Of a stretch of DNA of 64,000 bases, positions 31,609-41,595 are shown one piece after another. The notes under the pieces are model-generated. The model was given only the letters and a program-made list of their open reading frames with translations, was not told where the DNA came from and ran no database searches. A program made the position numbers and the translations under genes. Each line of letters opens with the position of its first letter. Within the stretch, counting starts at the first letter, position 1. The DNA lies in assembly GCF_002102155.1 (NCBI RefSeq), contig NZ_LQOU01000025.1, forward strand, positions 124,001 through 188,000, in the 5' to 3' direction. This DNA is from Mycobacterium europaeum (GTDB taxonomy: Bacteria > Actinomycetota > Actinomycetes > Mycobacteriales > Mycobacteriaceae).

Positions 31609-32991
31609 GTGGTGGTACACAGAGCCTCGCCTCGAGGCGAAGCGTCGGGACCGCACGCCGCGGCGCCGAGCCCGACGCCACCGTCGACCGGAACGGGGCG
31701 TCCACACACCTCGTTCGCCGAATCCTTCGCCGGCGCCGACCCGCAGGCCGACGCGGAGCGCCGGGTGGCGCTGCGCCGGATGAAGGCCGTGGCGCTGGGC
31801 TTCCTGGTCGGCGCCACCGTCCTGTTCCTCGCCTGCCGCTGGGCCCAGGCGCACGCCCACCTCGGCGCCTGGGTGGGCTTCGTCGGAGCCGCGTCCGAGG
31901 CGGGGATGGTGGGCGCGCTGGCCGACTGGTTCGCGGTGACCGCACTGTTCCGGCATCCGCTGGGCATCCCCATCCCGCACACGGCGATCATCAAGCGCAA
32001 GAAGGATCAGCTCGGCGAGGGGCTGGGCACCTTCGTGCGGGAGAACTTCCTGTCGCCGCCGGTGGTGGAGACCAAGCTGCGAGACGCCCAGGTGCCCGGC
32101 CGGCTCGGCAAGTGGCTGTCGGAGACCGCGCACGCCCAGCGCGTGGCCGGCGAGACGGCGACGGTGCTGCGGGTGCTGGTCGAGCTGCTGCGTGACGACG
32201 ACGTTCAGCAGGTGATCGACCGGATGATCGTCCGCCGCATCGCCGAGCCGCAGTGGGGGCCGCCGGTCGGGCGGGTGTTGGCGACCCTGCTGGCCGAGAA
32301 CCGGCAGGAGGCCTTGATCCAGTTGCTGGCCGACCGCGCATTCCAGTGGTCGCTGAACGCCGGCGAGGTCATCCAGCGCGTGGTCGAGCGCGACTCGCCG
32401 ACGTGGTCGCCGCGCTTCGTCGACCACCTGGTCGGCGACCGCATTCACCGCGAGCTGATGGACTTCACCGACAAGGTGCGCCGAAATTCCGATCACGAGC
32501 TGCGCCGGTCTGCCACCCGGTTCCTGTTCGAATTCGCCGACGACCTGCAGAACGACGCGGAGACCATCGCGCGCGCCGACGCGATCAAAGAACAGCTGAT
32601 GGCGCGCGACGAGATCGCCAACGCCGCCGCGACGGCCTGGAAGACCCTGAAACGGCTGGTGCTCGAGGGCGTCGATGACCCCTCCAGCACGCTGCGCACC
32701 CGCATCGCCGACACGGTGGTCCGCATCGGGGAGTCGCTGCGCGACGACGCCGACCTGCGCGACAAGGTGGACAACTGGATCGTGCGCGCGGCCCAGCACC
32801 TGGTTTCGCAATACGGGGTGGAGATCACGGCGATCATCACCGAAACCATCGAGCGCTGGGACGCCGAGGAGGCCAGCCGGCGCATCGAGCTCCACGTGGG
32901 CCGTGACCTGCAGTTCATCCGGATCAACGGCACCGTGGTGGGCTCGCTGGCGGGCCTGGTGATCTACGCCGTCGCGCAGCTACTTTTCTAG
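31609..32991 (+). CDS. DUF445-family membrane-associated protein (Rv0473-like)
   Basis: About 460 residues. After a Pro-rich N-terminus come two hydrophobic segments (AVALGFLVGATVLFLACRWAQ and VGFVGAASEAGMVGALADWFAVTALF), the motif FRHPLGIPIPHTAIIKRKKDQLGEGLG that marks DUF445, a long helical region and a C-terminal hydrophobic segment (VVGSLAGLVIYAVAQLLF). Function unknown; relatives are inner-membrane proteins. The start is uncertain: GTG at 31609 or 31612. It diverges from madR. Confidence 0.85.
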   Translation: MVVHRASPRGEASGPHAAAPSPTPPSTGTGRPHTSFAESFAGADPQADAERRVALRRMKAVALGFLVGATVLFLACRWAQAHAHLGAWVGFVGAASEAGMVGALADWFAVTALFRHPLGIPIPHTAIIKRKKDQLGEGLGTFVRENFLSPPVVETKLRDAQVPGRLGKWLSETAHAQRVAGETATVLRVLVELLRDDDVQQVIDRMIVRRIAEPQWGPPVGRVLATLLAENRQEALIQLLADRAFQWSLNAGEVIQRVVERDSPTWSPRFVDHLVGDRIHRELMDFTDKVRRNSDHELRRSATRFLFEFADDLQNDAETIARADAIKEQLMARDEIANAAATAWKTLKRLVLEGVDDPSSTLRTRIADTVVRIGESLRDDADLRDKVDNWIVRAAQHLVSQYGVEITAIITETIERWDAEEASRRIELHVGRDLQFIRINGTVVGSLAGLVIYAVAQLLF

Positions 32992-33000
32992 TAGTGCTAA

Positions 33001-33026
33001 CAAGTGCTTGCAATAGCAAGCACTTG
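33001..33026. promoter_or_regulatory. Perfect 11-bp inverted repeat upstream of the Rv0474-like regulator
   Basis: CAAGTGCTTGC and GCAAGCACTTG flank AATA, a perfect 26-base palindrome 49 bp before the regulator start and 10 bp after the DUF445 stop. TAGTCT (33030-33035) just downstream could be a -10 element. An XRE dimer binding here would block its own promoter. Confidence 0.7.
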
Positions 33027-33074
33027 TAGTAGTCTGTGGTCGTCACGATCGATCGTCCGACCCAGGAGCACGCG

Positions 33075-33497
33075 ATGGGGCCCGAGGAGAAGCTCTCCGC
33101 CAAGGTGTCCAACGCCGCCTCCGACATGGCGTCGGACATCGGGAGTTTCATCCGGAGCCAGCGCGAACTCGCGCAGGTCTCGGTGCGCCAACTCGCCGAG
33201 AAGTCCGGTGTCAGCAATCCGTACCTGAGCCAGGTGGAACGCGGGTTGCGCAAGCCGTCGGCCGACGTGCTCAACCAGATCGCGAAGGCGCTGCGCGTCT
33301 CCGCCGAGGTGCTCTACGTGCGGGCCGGAATCCTCGAGCCCAGCGACAAGAGCCAGGTGCGCGACGCCATCATCACCGACACCGCGATCACCGAGCGACA
33401 GAAGCAGGTTCTGCTCGACATCTACACATCGTTCACCCAACAAAACGAATCCAGTGAGCCAACCAGCGAGGAGTGTTCGTCCGAACCCATCGGGTAG
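33075..33497 (+). CDS. XRE-family transcriptional regulator (Rv0474-like)
   Basis: A 140-residue regulator with an XRE/Cro HTH near residues 25-80 (VSVRQLAEKSGVSNPYLSQVERGLRKPSADVL). The M. tuberculosis orthologue Rv0474 has been described as copper-responsive and as repressing rpoB. No obvious metal-binding Cys cluster is present; the single cysteine is near the C-terminus (EECSSEP). The ATG at 33075 follows CAGGAG with good spacing; an in-frame start at 33036 would overlap the promoter. It is followed by hbhA. Confidence 0.88.
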   Translation: MGPEEKLSAKVSNAASDMASDIGSFIRSQRELAQVSVRQLAEKSGVSNPYLSQVERGLRKPSADVLNQIAKALRVSAEVLYVRAGILEPSDKSQVRDAIITDTAITERQKQVLLDIYTSFTQQNESSEPTSEECSSEPIG

Positions 33498-33639
33498 CGC
33501 TGGTGAGGTATAGACCACCGACCGCCCGGGTTACCCAGAAGCGAGGATCCGACGGACCCCGGAGGAGAAACACCCGCTCGCCTGGCTCCCACAACAACAC
33601 CAAGAACGCCGACAACGGAAAACCATGAAAGGAAAAACC

Positions 33640-34245
33640 ATGGCGGACAACACGAATATCGAGGACTTGCGGGCTCCCCTGCTGGCGGCCCTCGGCGCGG
33701 CAGACCTGGCTCTGGCGACGGTCAACGAATTGATCGCCAACCTGCGTGACCGCGCGGAGGAGACCCGCGCCGACACCCGCTCGCGGGTGGAGGAGAGCCG
33801 CGCGCGCCTGACCAAGTTGCAGGAGGACCTGCCCGAGCAGCTGGGCGAGCTTCGCGAGCGGTTCACTAGCGACGAACTGCGCAAGGCGGCCGAGGGCTAC
33901 CTGGACGCGGCGACCAACCGCTACAACGAGCTGGTCGAGCGGGGCGAGGCCGCCCTGCAGCGGCTGCGCAGCCAGACGGGCCTGGACGACGCCTCCGCCC
34001 GCGCCGAGGGCTACGTGGACCAGGCCGTCGAGCTGACCCAGGAGGCGCTGGGCACCGTCGCGTCGCAGACCCGCGCCGTCGGTGAGCGCGCGGCCAAGCT
34101 GGTCGGCATCGAGCTGCCCAAGAAGTCCGACGAGGCCGCCGGGAAGGCGCAGACGGCCGTCGCCAAGAAGGCGCCCGCCAAGAAGGCTCCGGCCAAGAAG
34201 GCTCCGGCCAAGAAGGCCGCCGCCAAGAAGGTCACCCAGAAGTAA
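33640..34245 (+). CDS. hbhA: Heparin-binding hemagglutinin adhesin HbhA
   Basis: A 201-residue surface adhesin. A short hydrophobic helix ([20 protein letters not shown]) is followed by a long coiled coil (about residues 30-155) and a Lys-Ala-Pro tail built from KKAPA and KKAAA repeats, which binds heparan sulfate on host epithelial cells and is methylated on lysines in M. tuberculosis. The ATG at 33640 has AAAGGA before it; an ATG at 33625 lacks a good site. A hairpin terminator follows the gene. Confidence 0.97.
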   Translation: MADNTNIEDLRAPLLAALGAADLALATVNELIANLRDRAEETRADTRSRVEESRARLTKLQEDLPEQLGELRERFTSDELRKAAEGYLDAATNRYNELVERGEAALQRLRSQTGLDDASARAEGYVDQAVELTQEALGTVASQTRAVGERAAKLVGIELPKKSDEAAGKAQTAVAKKAPAKKAPAKKAPAKKAAAKKVTQK

Positions 34246-34255
34246 GTCGAGCGGA

Positions 34256-34290
34256 CGACTCGGAGTTGTCGATCGGGCAACTCTGAGTCG
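34256..34290 (+). terminator. Stem-loop after hbhA
   Basis: CGACTCGGAGTTG and CAACTCTGAGTCG, 13-bp arms with one mismatch, 10 bp after the hbhA stop. No T run follows, as is common in mycobacterial terminators. Confidence 0.6.
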
Positions 34291-34323
34291 ACGTTTCCGA
34301 TGGCGCCCGCATACGCTTAAGGC

Positions 34324-34611
34324 GTGAGCCACCTCGTGGGTACCGTCATGTTGGTCTTGCAGATCGCCGTCTTGGTCACGGCGGTATACGCGTTCGTGCA
34401 TGCCGCCTTGCAGCGGCCCGACGCCTACACCGCCGCCGACAAGCTGACCAAGCCGGTGTGGCTGGTGATCCTCGGCGGGGCCGTCGCGCTGACGTCCATT
34501 CTGAGTTTCGTCTTCGGGGTACTCGGGATGGCCATCGCCGCGTGTGCGGCGGGCGTGTATCTGGTCGACGTGCGACCCAAACTCCTGGAAATTCAAGGTA
34601 AGTCGCGCTAG
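34324..34611 (+). CDS. Small membrane protein (Rv0476-like)
   Basis: A 95-residue protein with two or three hydrophobic segments ([59 protein letters not shown]) around [13 protein letters not shown]. This is the DUF2516-type pattern of actinobacterial small membrane proteins. The GTG at 34324 is used; the ATG at 34348 would give a start at MLVLQIAVL closer to the M. tuberculosis version. The secreted-protein gene follows by 4 bp. Function unknown. Confidence 0.8.
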   Translation: MSHLVGTVMLVLQIAVLVTAVYAFVHAALQRPDAYTAADKLTKPVWLVILGGAVALTSILSFVFGVLGMAIAACAAGVYLVDVRPKLLEIQGKSR

Positions 34612-34615
34612 CGCG

Positions 34616-35029
34616 ATGAAGGCGCTGCTGACGGCGCCGGCGGCGGCGCTCGTCGCGCTGTGGGGCCCGGGCAGTGCGGCGGCGGCCGACCCGGTCACGA
34701 TGTCGCCGCCGTTCATCGACCACACCCAGTGGGCGCAGTGGCATGGCCTGGCCAGCCTGCGCGTCTACCCGACACCGTCGGGCCGGCTGGCCTCCACGCA
34801 GCCCGCCAACGCCGCCCTCGCCGACGAGGCGTGGGGCGAGGTGCTGGCGCTGTCACCGAACGCCGACACCCCCGGCATGCGCGCTCAGTTCATCTGTCAC
34901 TGGCAGTTCGCCGAACTGGCGGAGCCCGGCAAGGTCAGCTGGAACCTGGAGCCGTGGCGACCCGTCGTCGACGACGCCGAGATGGTGGCGTCCGGATGCA
35001 ACCCGGGCGGACCCGAGGAAAGGTTCTAG
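34616..35029 (+). CDS. Secreted DUF2599-like protein (Rv0477-like)
   Basis: A 137-residue exported protein: signal peptide [17 protein letters not shown] with cleavage after about AAA-AD, then [25 protein letters not shown], the start of the DUF2599 pattern, and two cysteines (FICHWQF and ASGCNPGG) likely to form a disulfide. The ATG at 34616 is chosen since the longer frame lacks a signal. Its TAG stop overlaps the GTG of deoC by one base. Function unknown. Confidence 0.85.
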   Translation: MKALLTAPAAALVALWGPGSAAAADPVTMSPPFIDHTQWAQWHGLASLRVYPTPSGRLASTQPANAALADEAWGEVLALSPNADTPGMRAQFICHWQFAELAEPGKVSWNLEPWRPVVDDAEMVASGCNPGGPEERF

Positions 35030-35706
35030 TGGCGAGCAAACCCACCCGCGCCCAATTGGCGGCCATGGTCGACCACACCCTGCTCAAGCCCGAGGCCACG
35101 GAGGCGGACGTGGCCGCCCTGGTCGCCGAGGCCGCGGAGCTGGGCGTCTACGCCGTGTGCGTCTCGCCGTCGATGGTGCCCGTCGCCGTGCGAGCCGGGG
35201 GAGTCCTACCGGTGGCCAGCGTGGCGGGTTTCCCGTCGGGCAAGCACACGTCGGCGATCAAGGCGCAGGAGGCCAAACAGGCCGTGGCATCCGGCGCCGC
35301 CGAGGTCGACATGGTCATCGACATCGGCGCCGCACTGGCCGGGAACATCGGCGCGGTGCGGGCCGATATCGCGGCCGTGCGCGCCGCCGTCCCCGATGCC
35401 GTGCTGAAGGTGATCGTGGAGTCGGCCGTGCTGTTGTCCGGGACGGACGAGGGCACGCTGGTCCAGGTGTGTCGCGCGGCCGAGGATGCCGGCGCCGACT
35501 TCGTGAAAACGTCGACCGGGTTCCATCCCGCGGGTGGCGCGTCGGTGCGCGCGGTCGCCGTGATGAGCCAGACCGTCGGCGGCCGGCTGGGCGTAAAGGC
35601 CAGCGGCGGCATCCGCGACGCCACCGCGGCACTGGCGATGCTGGATGCGGGCGCCACCCGGCTGGGCCTGTCCGGCACCCGGGCGGTGCTCGACGGGCTG
35701 GGCTGA
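35029..35706 (+). CDS. deoC: Deoxyribose-phosphate aldolase
   Basis: A 225-residue class I aldolase that cleaves 2-deoxyribose-5-phosphate to glyceraldehyde-3-phosphate and acetaldehyde in deoxynucleoside breakdown. The TIM-barrel marks are [10 protein letters not shown] at the start, [16 protein letters not shown], the Schiff-base lysine in DFVKTSTGF and the proton-relay lysine in VKASGGIRD. The GTG at 35029 shares a base with the preceding stop, implying translational coupling. The acetaldehyde produced would suit the aldehyde dehydrogenase at 18.5 kb, though the genes are far apart. Confidence 0.96.
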   Translation: MASKPTRAQLAAMVDHTLLKPEATEADVAALVAEAAELGVYAVCVSPSMVPVAVRAGGVLPVASVAGFPSGKHTSAIKAQEAKQAVASGAAEVDMVIDIGAALAGNIGAVRADIAAVRAAVPDAVLKVIVESAVLLSGTDEGTLVQVCRAAEDAGADFVKTSTGFHPAGGASVRAVAVMSQTVGGRLGVKASGGIRDATAALAMLDAGATRLGLSGTRAVLDGLG

Positions 35707-35750
35707 ATGGTCCGGCGCCTCAGCGCGCCCGCGCCGGACGGCTCAGACCG

Positions 35751-36782
35751 TCAGAGGTTGGCGAAGCAGGGGTCGTTGTTGTTGCCGGTGGGAATGCTCG
35801 CGTTCTGCGTCGAGAAGTGACTGGTCACACCGGTCGAGGTGACCTGGACGCTGTCCGCGTGGATGCCCAGCGGGTAGTTCTTGGTGAATTGCGACGTGAA
35901 GTCGTCCAGCGTCGACTGCACCGACTCCTTGGGCATCGTGAACCCGAGCGCGTTGAAGCTCATGATCTGCAGCTTCAGGCCGGTGCCCGACACCACCGGC
36001 TTGGTGGTGAGGTTGTCCAGCATGCCCTTGAGCTCGATGGTGCCGTCGTTGGGATGCGTGGTCACCGTGTTGGTCACGAACGGGCCGAGCACCGGAATCG
36101 CGTTCTGGACGGATTCCTTGATCCCGTCCGACGTCCACGTGATGGTCGCGTCGAGCGATCCGATGGTGCCCTTGGAATTCGCGGTGTTCTTGAGCTGGAC
36201 GTTACGGATGTCGATGGCGATCTTCATGCCCTTGGCGTCGCGGACCTGGTTGCCCGCCGTCGTCACCGAGATGTTCGTGTAGTGCTTGGTGAGCTGCTGC
36301 CAGAGCATCAGCGGCGCCACCCCGAACGACGCGGTGGCCTGATCCTTGACCTCGCAGGCCACCGCCTCGGCGACCTTCCTGTTGGCGATGTGGCGGACAT
36401 ACAGCTCGGCGCCGACCAGCCCGGCGATCACCAGGCAGACCACGATGATGCAGACGAGCACGACCGAAAGCGGATCGCGCAGGAAGCGGCGCTTCTTCCC
36501 CGGCGCCGCGTTGCCGCCGGGTGTGGCCAGCTTCTCCGTCGGGCCCGCAGGCGGGATCGGTGGAGGCGGCGGCGGGTAATCGGGCTGCTGCATGCTCGGC
36601 GGGGGCGTGCCCAGCCGCTCGGTCTGACCCGGCGGCGGACCGGCGGACGGCGGCGGCGCGGCGGCACCGCCGGTATTGATCTGCTCGGTTGGCCGCTCGG
36701 TGGGGGGCTGGCCGAAGGCCCCCGGGCTGCCAGGACGGCCCCACGTCGACGGGTCGTTCGGTGGTCCTTGTGGGTTCGTCAC
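35751..36782 (-). CDS. DUF2993 membrane-anchored protein (Rv0479c-like)
   Basis: A 343-residue protein: a Pro/Gly-rich cytoplasmic N-terminus of about 100 residues, a basic patch (KKRRFLRD), one transmembrane helix (SVVLVCIIVVCLVIAGLVG) and a C-terminal DUF2993 domain of about 215 residues, as in the lipid-binding protein LmeA. It may carry envelope lipids outside the membrane. The GTG at 36782 overlaps the nitrilase-gene stop by 4 bp. Two cysteines, near the start of the domain (VACEV) and at the C-terminus (DPCFANL), may pair. Confidence 0.85.
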   Translation of the reverse strand: MTNPQGPPNDPSTWGRPGSPGAFGQPPTERPTEQINTGGAAAPPPSAGPPPGQTERLGTPPPSMQQPDYPPPPPPIPPAGPTEKLATPGGNAAPGKKRRFLRDPLSVVLVCIIVVCLVIAGLVGAELYVRHIANRKVAEAVACEVKDQATASFGVAPLMLWQQLTKHYTNISVTTAGNQVRDAKGMKIAIDIRNVQLKNTANSKGTIGSLDATITWTSDGIKESVQNAIPVLGPFVTNTVTTHPNDGTIELKGMLDNLTTKPVVSGTGLKLQIMSFNALGFTMPKESVQSTLDDFTSQFTKNYPLGIHADSVQVTSTGVTSHFSTQNASIPTGNNNDPCFANL

Positions 36783-37609
36783 CCGACCGATTCTGCCCTA
36801 TCGAGCTGAGCGAAATGTGAGTGGTTGCGCAGCACCGCGATGCTCTCGCGGGCCTTGGCCACCCGTTCGACGTCGATGTCGGCGACCACCAACTCCGGCT
36901 CCGGGCCGGCCGACGCGACGACTTCACCGAACGGTGAGGCCACCAGGCTGCCGCCCACCCCGGTGGGCGCGCCCGTGTTCGTCAATGTCGCGCCGGGGTC
37001 GGCCTGGCCGGCGGCCGCGACGTACGTCATCGAGTCGAGCGCGCGCGCCCGCGCCAGCAGCGTCCACTGGTCGAGCTTGCCGGGGCCGGCGCCCCAGGAC
37101 GCGCACACGGCGATCAGCTGCGCGCCGCGGCGGGCCAGCTCGGTGTACAGGGCCGGGAAGCGGATGTCGTAACAGACGGTCAACCCCACCCGCACGCCGG
37201 CGACCGTGATCACCACCGGCTCGCGGCCGGGTGCGACGGTGCGCGACTCGGTGAACCCGAACGCGTCGTAGAGGTGGATCTTGTCGTAGTGGGTGTCCGG
37301 TTCGTTGGGGCTGCCCGGGCCGGCCGCGATCAGCGTGTTCTTCACCCGGCCGTCCCCGGCCGGGGTGAACATGCCGGCGATCACCGCGATCCCGCAGTCG
37401 GTCGCGGTGCGCCGCACGCTCGTCGCCCATGGGCCGTCGAGCGGCTCGGCGATCGGCGCCAACGGAACGCCGAACCGGCACATGGTCGCCTCCGGGAACA
37501 CCACCACGTCCGCGCCCGCGTCGGCGGCCCGTCCGCTGTACTCGCGCACCAGCTCCAGGTTCGCGACCGGATCGGTGCCGCTGGAGATCTGCGCCAACGC
37601 GATTCGCAT
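36779..37609 (-). CDS. Nitrilase-superfamily amidohydrolase (Rv0480c-like)
   Basis: A 276-residue carbon-nitrogen hydrolase. The catalytic triad is complete: Glu40 (VFPEAT), Lys110 (YDKIHLYD) and Cys146 (TVCYDIRFP). The last motif and length match the Nit1/Nit2-like branch, which hydrolyses omega-amides such as deaminated glutathione or alpha-ketoglutaramate. It heads an overlapping pair with the DUF2993 gene and lies 24 bp downstream of the DUF2505 gene, so the three form an operon. Confidence 0.93.
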   Translation of the reverse strand: MRIALAQISSGTDPVANLELVREYSGRAADAGADVVVFPEATMCRFGVPLAPIAEPLDGPWATSVRRTATDCGIAVIAGMFTPAGDGRVKNTLIAAGPGSPNEPDTHYDKIHLYDAFGFTESRTVAPGREPVVITVAGVRVGLTVCYDIRFPALYTELARRGAQLIAVCASWGAGPGKLDQWTLLARARALDSMTYVAAAGQADPGATLTNTGAPTGVGGSLVASPFGEVVASAGPEPELVVADIDVERVAKARESIAVLRNHSHFAQLDRAESVG

Positions 37610-37633
37610 GGGCGCCAGCTTAGGCCGGGCAGG

Positions 37634-38158
37634 TCACACCGTTCCGGCGATCCACTCCGTGGTGAACCGTTGTTCGGCCGCCACCAGCTCGGCCAGCCGG
37701 GTGCCGATGATGTTTTCCAGCTTGCCGCCGATGATCGGGACGCGGACCTGGACGGTGGCCCGGAAGCTCAGTCGCGCACCGCCGGTCTTCGGGATCGACG
37801 ACAGCATGGCGGTGCCGGTGAGGTGCACCGGGGCGTCCAATATCGAGCCGACGACCGTACCCCGCGCCGCGCCGTCGGCTACCGGTCCCCACGTTTCCTC
37901 GCGGCGGATGCGCAGATCGCCGCTGTGCAATTGCGTGACCATCCCCGGCAGCTTGTGGCTGTGGATCACCTGGACGGTGACGACCTCGACGGTGTCTTCG
38001 TCCCCGGTCTCGCCGCCGACCCGCATCGACTCCAGCGTTGCGAGGTCAACGCCGGATCCGGCCAGCCGTGCCAACCAATAGGTCTCGTCGGTGAACGCCC
38101 GATGCACCTCGTCAACGCTGCCGTCGTAGTCGGCCGACAAGTCGAATGAACGCGGCAT
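37634..38158 (-). CDS. DUF2505 protein (Rv0481c-like)
   Basis: A 174-residue protein, probably of the START/Bet v1-like lipid-binding fold: SFDLSADYDGSVDEVHRAFTDETYWLARL at the start, strand-rich middle and a C-terminal helix. The ATG at 38158 gives MPRSFDLSADY; an in-frame extension upstream would overlap murB. It diverges from murB across only 26 bp, so their promoters overlap. Function unknown; binding of a hydrophobic ligand is inferred from the fold. Confidence 0.85.
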   Translation of the reverse strand: MPRSFDLSADYDGSVDEVHRAFTDETYWLARLAGSGVDLATLESMRVGGETGDEDTVEVVTVQVIHSHKLPGMVTQLHSGDLRIRREETWGPVADGAARGTVVGSILDAPVHLTGTAMLSSIPKTGGARLSFRATVQVRVPIIGGKLENIIGTRLAELVAAEQRFTTEWIAGTV

Positions 38159-38184
38159 AGCAGGTGAGGCTACCGTTACGGGCC

Positions 38185-39291
38185 ATGAAATCCAGCGATG
38201 CCGGTTCGACATTCGCCGGCGCGCATGTGGCCGACGCGGTGTCGCTCGCGCCGCTGACGACGCTGCGGATCGGGCCGGTGGCGCGCCGCCTGATCACCTG
38301 CGCCAGCACCCAGCAGGTGCTCGACGTGCTGGCACAGCTGGACGCCGAAAGCCGTGGGGGAGAACGTGGCCCGGTGCTGGTGTTCGCCGGCGGCTCCAAC
38401 CTGGTGATCGCCGACACGCTGACCGACCTGACCGCGGTGCGGTTGGCCAACGACGGCATCGCCGTCGACGGCAACCTGGTGCGCGCGGAGGCCGGTGCGG
38501 TATGGGACGACGTCGTGGTCACCGCCATCGAGCACGGTCTGGGTGGGCTGGAATGCCTGTCCGGGATCCCCGGCTCGGCCGGGGCGACCCCGGTGCAGAA
38601 CGTCGGGGCCTACGGCGCCGAGGTCTCCGACACCATCACGCGGGTCCGGATACTCGACCGCGGCAGCGGCGAGGTCCGCTGGGTGCCCGGCGGCGAGCTC
38701 GGCTTCGGCTACCGCACCAGCGTGTTCAAGCGGACCGGTCACGCCGGGTTCGAAATGCCTTGGCTCGTACTGGAAGTCGAGTTCGCGCTGGATGCCTCGG
38801 GGCGCAGCGCGCCGCTGCGCTACGGTGAACTCGCGGCCGCGCTGGGCGCCGGCAGTGGGGAGCGTGCCGATCCCCGGGCGGTCCGCCGGGCGGTGCTGAC
38901 GCTGCGCGGCCGCAAAGGCATGGTGCTCGACCCGGGCGACCACGACACGTGGAGCGTGGGTTCGTTCTTCACCAACCCGGTCGTCGCGCCCGAGGTCTAC
39001 GAGCGGCTGGCCGCCGGCTTCGAGGGGCCGGTCCCGCACTATCCGGCACCGGACGGCGTCAAGCTGGCCGCCGGCTGGCTGGTGGAGCGGGCCGGCTTCG
39101 CCAAGGGTTATCCCGCCGATCCGGCGGCCCGGTGCCGGCTGTCCACCAAGCACGCATTGGCGCTGACCAACCGCGGCGGCGCCACCACCGAAGACGTGCT
39201 CGCACTGGCCCGCACCATCCGCGACGGCGTCCGCGATGTGTTTGGTGTCACACTGAAACCCGAGCCGGTGCTGCTGGGCTGCAGGCTGTAG
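38185..39291 (+). CDS. murB: UDP-N-acetylenolpyruvoylglucosamine reductase
   Basis: A 368-residue FAD enzyme that reduces UDP-GlcNAc-enolpyruvate to UDP-MurNAc with NADPH, the second committed step of peptidoglycan synthesis. It carries [16 protein letters not shown], the FAD-binding [11 protein letters not shown] and [21 protein letters not shown], the catalytic Ser in SVGSFFTNP and a C-terminal Glu in KPEPVLLG. The ATG at 38185 is used; a longer frame begins in the divergent promoter. The L,D-transpeptidase gene follows. Confidence 0.97.
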   Translation: MKSSDAGSTFAGAHVADAVSLAPLTTLRIGPVARRLITCASTQQVLDVLAQLDAESRGGERGPVLVFAGGSNLVIADTLTDLTAVRLANDGIAVDGNLVRAEAGAVWDDVVVTAIEHGLGGLECLSGIPGSAGATPVQNVGAYGAEVSDTITRVRILDRGSGEVRWVPGGELGFGYRTSVFKRTGHAGFEMPWLVLEVEFALDASGRSAPLRYGELAAALGAGSGERADPRAVRRAVLTLRGRKGMVLDPGDHDTWSVGSFFTNPVVAPEVYERLAAGFEGPVPHYPAPDGVKLAAGWLVERAGFAKGYPADPAARCRLSTKHALALTNRGGATTEDVLALARTIRDGVRDVFGVTLKPEPVLLGCRL

Positions 39292-39372
39292 CTCGGAATC
39301 CCTCCCACGACCGCCCCGACGGCGATTTGTCGCGGCGGGGTTGATGGATTTTGCCCGGTATCTTTGTTTTTC

Positions 39373-40686
39373 GTGAGCACGTCGCAGAACCCGCCGCCGA
39401 TCAACCGGCGCGTGGCTTTGGCGACCCTCGGACTGGGGGTGTTCGCCCCGAGCCTGTTGGCCGCGTGCAGCGGCACCACGTCCAGGCAGGCCCAGAAGAA
39501 GGAGCAGCCCGGGCCGCAGCTGAAGTTCCAGCCGGCCGACGCGACCGAGAACGTGGTGCCGATCGCGCCGATCAGCGTCCAGATCAGCGACGGTTGGTTC
39601 CAGCACGTGGCGCTGACGAATTCCGCGGGCAAAGTGGTGGCGGGCAAGTTCAACTCCGACCGCACCGTCTACACCACCACCGAGCCGCTGGGCTACGACT
39701 CGACCTACACCTGGACCGGATCGGCGGTCGGGCACGACGGCAAGGCGATCCCGGTCGCGGGCAAATTCACCACCGTGTCGCCCACCAAGAAGATCAGCGG
39801 GGCGTTTCAGCTGGCCGACGGGCAGACCGTCGGGGTGGCGGCGCCGATCATCATCCAGTTCGACGCGCCGATCACCGACAAGGCCGCCGTCGAGAAGGCG
39901 CTGACCGTCACCACGAATCCGCCCGTCGAGGGCAGCTGGGCCTGGCTGCCCGACGAGGCGGCCGGCGCCCGGGTGCACTGGCGCACCCGCGAGTACTACC
40001 CCGCGGGCACGACCGTCAACGTCGACGCCAAGCTGTACGGCCTGCCGTTCGGCGACAGCGCGTACGGGGCCGAGGACATCTCGCTGAATATCGCGATCGG
40101 TCGCCGGCAGGTGGTGAAGGCCGAGGTCTCGTCGCACCGCATCCAGGTGATCAGGGACGAAGGCGTCATCATGGACTTTCCGTGCAGCTACGGCGAGGCC
40201 GACAAGGCGCGCAACGTCACCCGCAACGGCATCCACGTGGTCACCGAGAAGTACGCCGACTTCTACATGTCCAACCCCGCGGCCGGCTACAGCCATGTGC
40301 ACGAGCGGTGGGCGGTGCGGATCTCCAACAACGGCGAGTTCATCCACGCCAACCCGGCGAGCGCGGGCGCGCAGGGCAACACCAACGTCACCAACGGCTG
40401 CATCAACCTGTCGACCGGCGACGCGGAGCAGTACTACCAATCGGCGATGTACGGCGACCCGGTCGAGGTGACCGGCAGCTCCATCCAGCTGTCCTACTCC
40501 GACGGCGACATCTGGGACTGGGCGGTCGACTGGGATACCTGGGTCGCCATGTCGGCGCTGCCGCCGCCGACCGCGCGTCAGCCGTCGACGCAGATCCCGG
40601 TCACCGCGCCCGTCACCCCGTCGACCGCTCCCAGCCTGTCCGGCACGCCGACGACCACGACCACGAGCACTAGCCCCGGCGGTTAA
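39373..40686 (+). CDS. lprQ: L,D-transpeptidase lipoprotein LprQ (LdtMt5-like)
   Basis: A 437-residue exported lipoprotein with a lipobox, SLLAAC (Cys32). Two Ig-like domains (residues 50-260) precede a YkuD catalytic domain with [20 protein letters not shown], catalytic Cys343 in TNGCINL. It makes 3-3 cross-links in peptidoglycan. The sequence matches Rv0483 (LprQ, LdtMt5), including the unusual TNGC in place of SHGC. A Pro/Thr-rich tail follows. The GTG at 39373 was chosen because the twin-Arg/hydrophobic signal starts ten residues later. Its end overlaps the convergent SDR gene by 17 bp. Confidence 0.95.
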   Translation: MSTSQNPPPINRRVALATLGLGVFAPSLLAACSGTTSRQAQKKEQPGPQLKFQPADATENVVPIAPISVQISDGWFQHVALTNSAGKVVAGKFNSDRTVYTTTEPLGYDSTYTWTGSAVGHDGKAIPVAGKFTTVSPTKKISGAFQLADGQTVGVAAPIIIQFDAPITDKAAVEKALTVTTNPPVEGSWAWLPDEAAGARVHWRTREYYPAGTTVNVDAKLYGLPFGDSAYGAEDISLNIAIGRRQVVKAEVSSHRIQVIRDEGVIMDFPCSYGEADKARNVTRNGIHVVTEKYADFYMSNPAAGYSHVHERWAVRISNNGEFIHANPASAGAQGNTNVTNGCINLSTGDAEQYYQSAMYGDPVEVTGSSIQLSYSDGDIWDWAVDWDTWVAMSALPPPTARQPSTQIPVTAPVTPSTAPSLSGTPTTTTTSTSPGG

Positions 40687-41419
40687 AGCGGGTGGCCGAC
40701 GCCTGATCGCGGGGCTTCATCACGATCAGGTCGAGGTCGACGTGGGATGGCCGGGACGCCACGAAGCCGATCACCTCGGCGACGTCCTCGGCGACCAGCG
40801 GGGTGATGCCGCTGTACACGGCGTCCGCCCGCTGCTGATCGCCGTCGAAGCGCACCAGCGAAAACTCGGTCTCGACCGCGCCCGGCGCGATCTCGGTCAG
40901 CCGCACCGGCTTGCCCAGCAGCTCGCCGCGCAGCGTGCGGTGCAGCGCTCCCTGGCCGTGTTTGGCCGCGGTGTACCCGGCGCCGCCGTCGTAAACCTCA
41001 AGTGCGGCAACGGAAGTCACCGTGATGATCAGGCCGTCGCCGGAATCGATGAGCTTGGGCAGCAGCGCGCGGGTGACCCGCAGCGTGCCCAGCACGTTGG
41101 TCTCCCACATCCATCGCCAGTGCTCGAGGTCGGCGTCGGCGACCGGTGCCAGCCCGCGGGCGCCACCCGCGTTGTTGACCAGCACGTCGACCCGGCTCAA
41201 CTCATCGGCCAGCGCGGCGACCGCGGCGTCGTCCGTGACGTCGGCCGCAATCGCCGTTCCGCCGATCTCCCTGGCCAGGGCGTTGATCCGGTCTGCCCGC
41301 CGCGCCACCGCGACCACGTGGAAGCCCTGGGCGGCAAGGGTGTGGGCCGTCGCCTCCCCGATCCCGGAACTGGCACCGGTGACCACCGCGACCCGCTCAT
41401 TCCTGATATTTCCCACCAT
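40670..41419 (-). CDS. Short-chain dehydrogenase/reductase (Rv0484c-like)
   Basis: A 249-residue classical [16 protein letters not shown] near residue 14, VNNAGGARG, the catalytic Ser in TVTSVAALE and YTAAKHG (Tyr-xxx-Lys). The ARRADR after the second strand suggests NADP(H). The sequence pattern resembles 3-hydroxy acid or serine dehydrogenase-type SDRs (YdfG-like), but the substrate is not known. It overlaps lprQ convergently and is divergent from the ROK-type regulator across 176 bp, a gap without a gene. Confidence 0.9.
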   Translation of the reverse strand: MVGNIRNERVAVVTGASSGIGEATAHTLAAQGFHVVAVARRADRINALAREIGGTAIAADVTDDAAVAALADELSRVDVLVNNAGGARGLAPVADADLEHWRWMWETNVLGTLRVTRALLPKLIDSGDGLIITVTSVAALEVYDGGAGYTAAKHGQGALHRTLRGELLGKPVRLTEIAPGAVETEFSLVRFDGDQQRADAVYSGITPLVAEDVAEVIGFVASRPSHVDLDLIVMKPRDQASATRFNRRG

Positions 41420-41595
41420 CGAAACAACCTTAATGAACGTGCTAAATTTTTGGGGTGCACCTCAGCGCCCTGTCCAGCACCACGACCACCGCGTGTCTTT
41501 GCGCGGCGGGTGCGTGTTGTTGTCGCGCACTTTGCCGCTCCTGACTTTCAGGTGTGGCCAGTGACGGCCAACGAAAATCGGACAAAAGGACGCTC

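Noticed and set aside
30754..32895. A 713-residue leftward frame reading as a fusion upstream of madR
   Set aside because: The TetR part begins at the GTG at 31476; the upstream portion is the antisense of the DUF445 gene.
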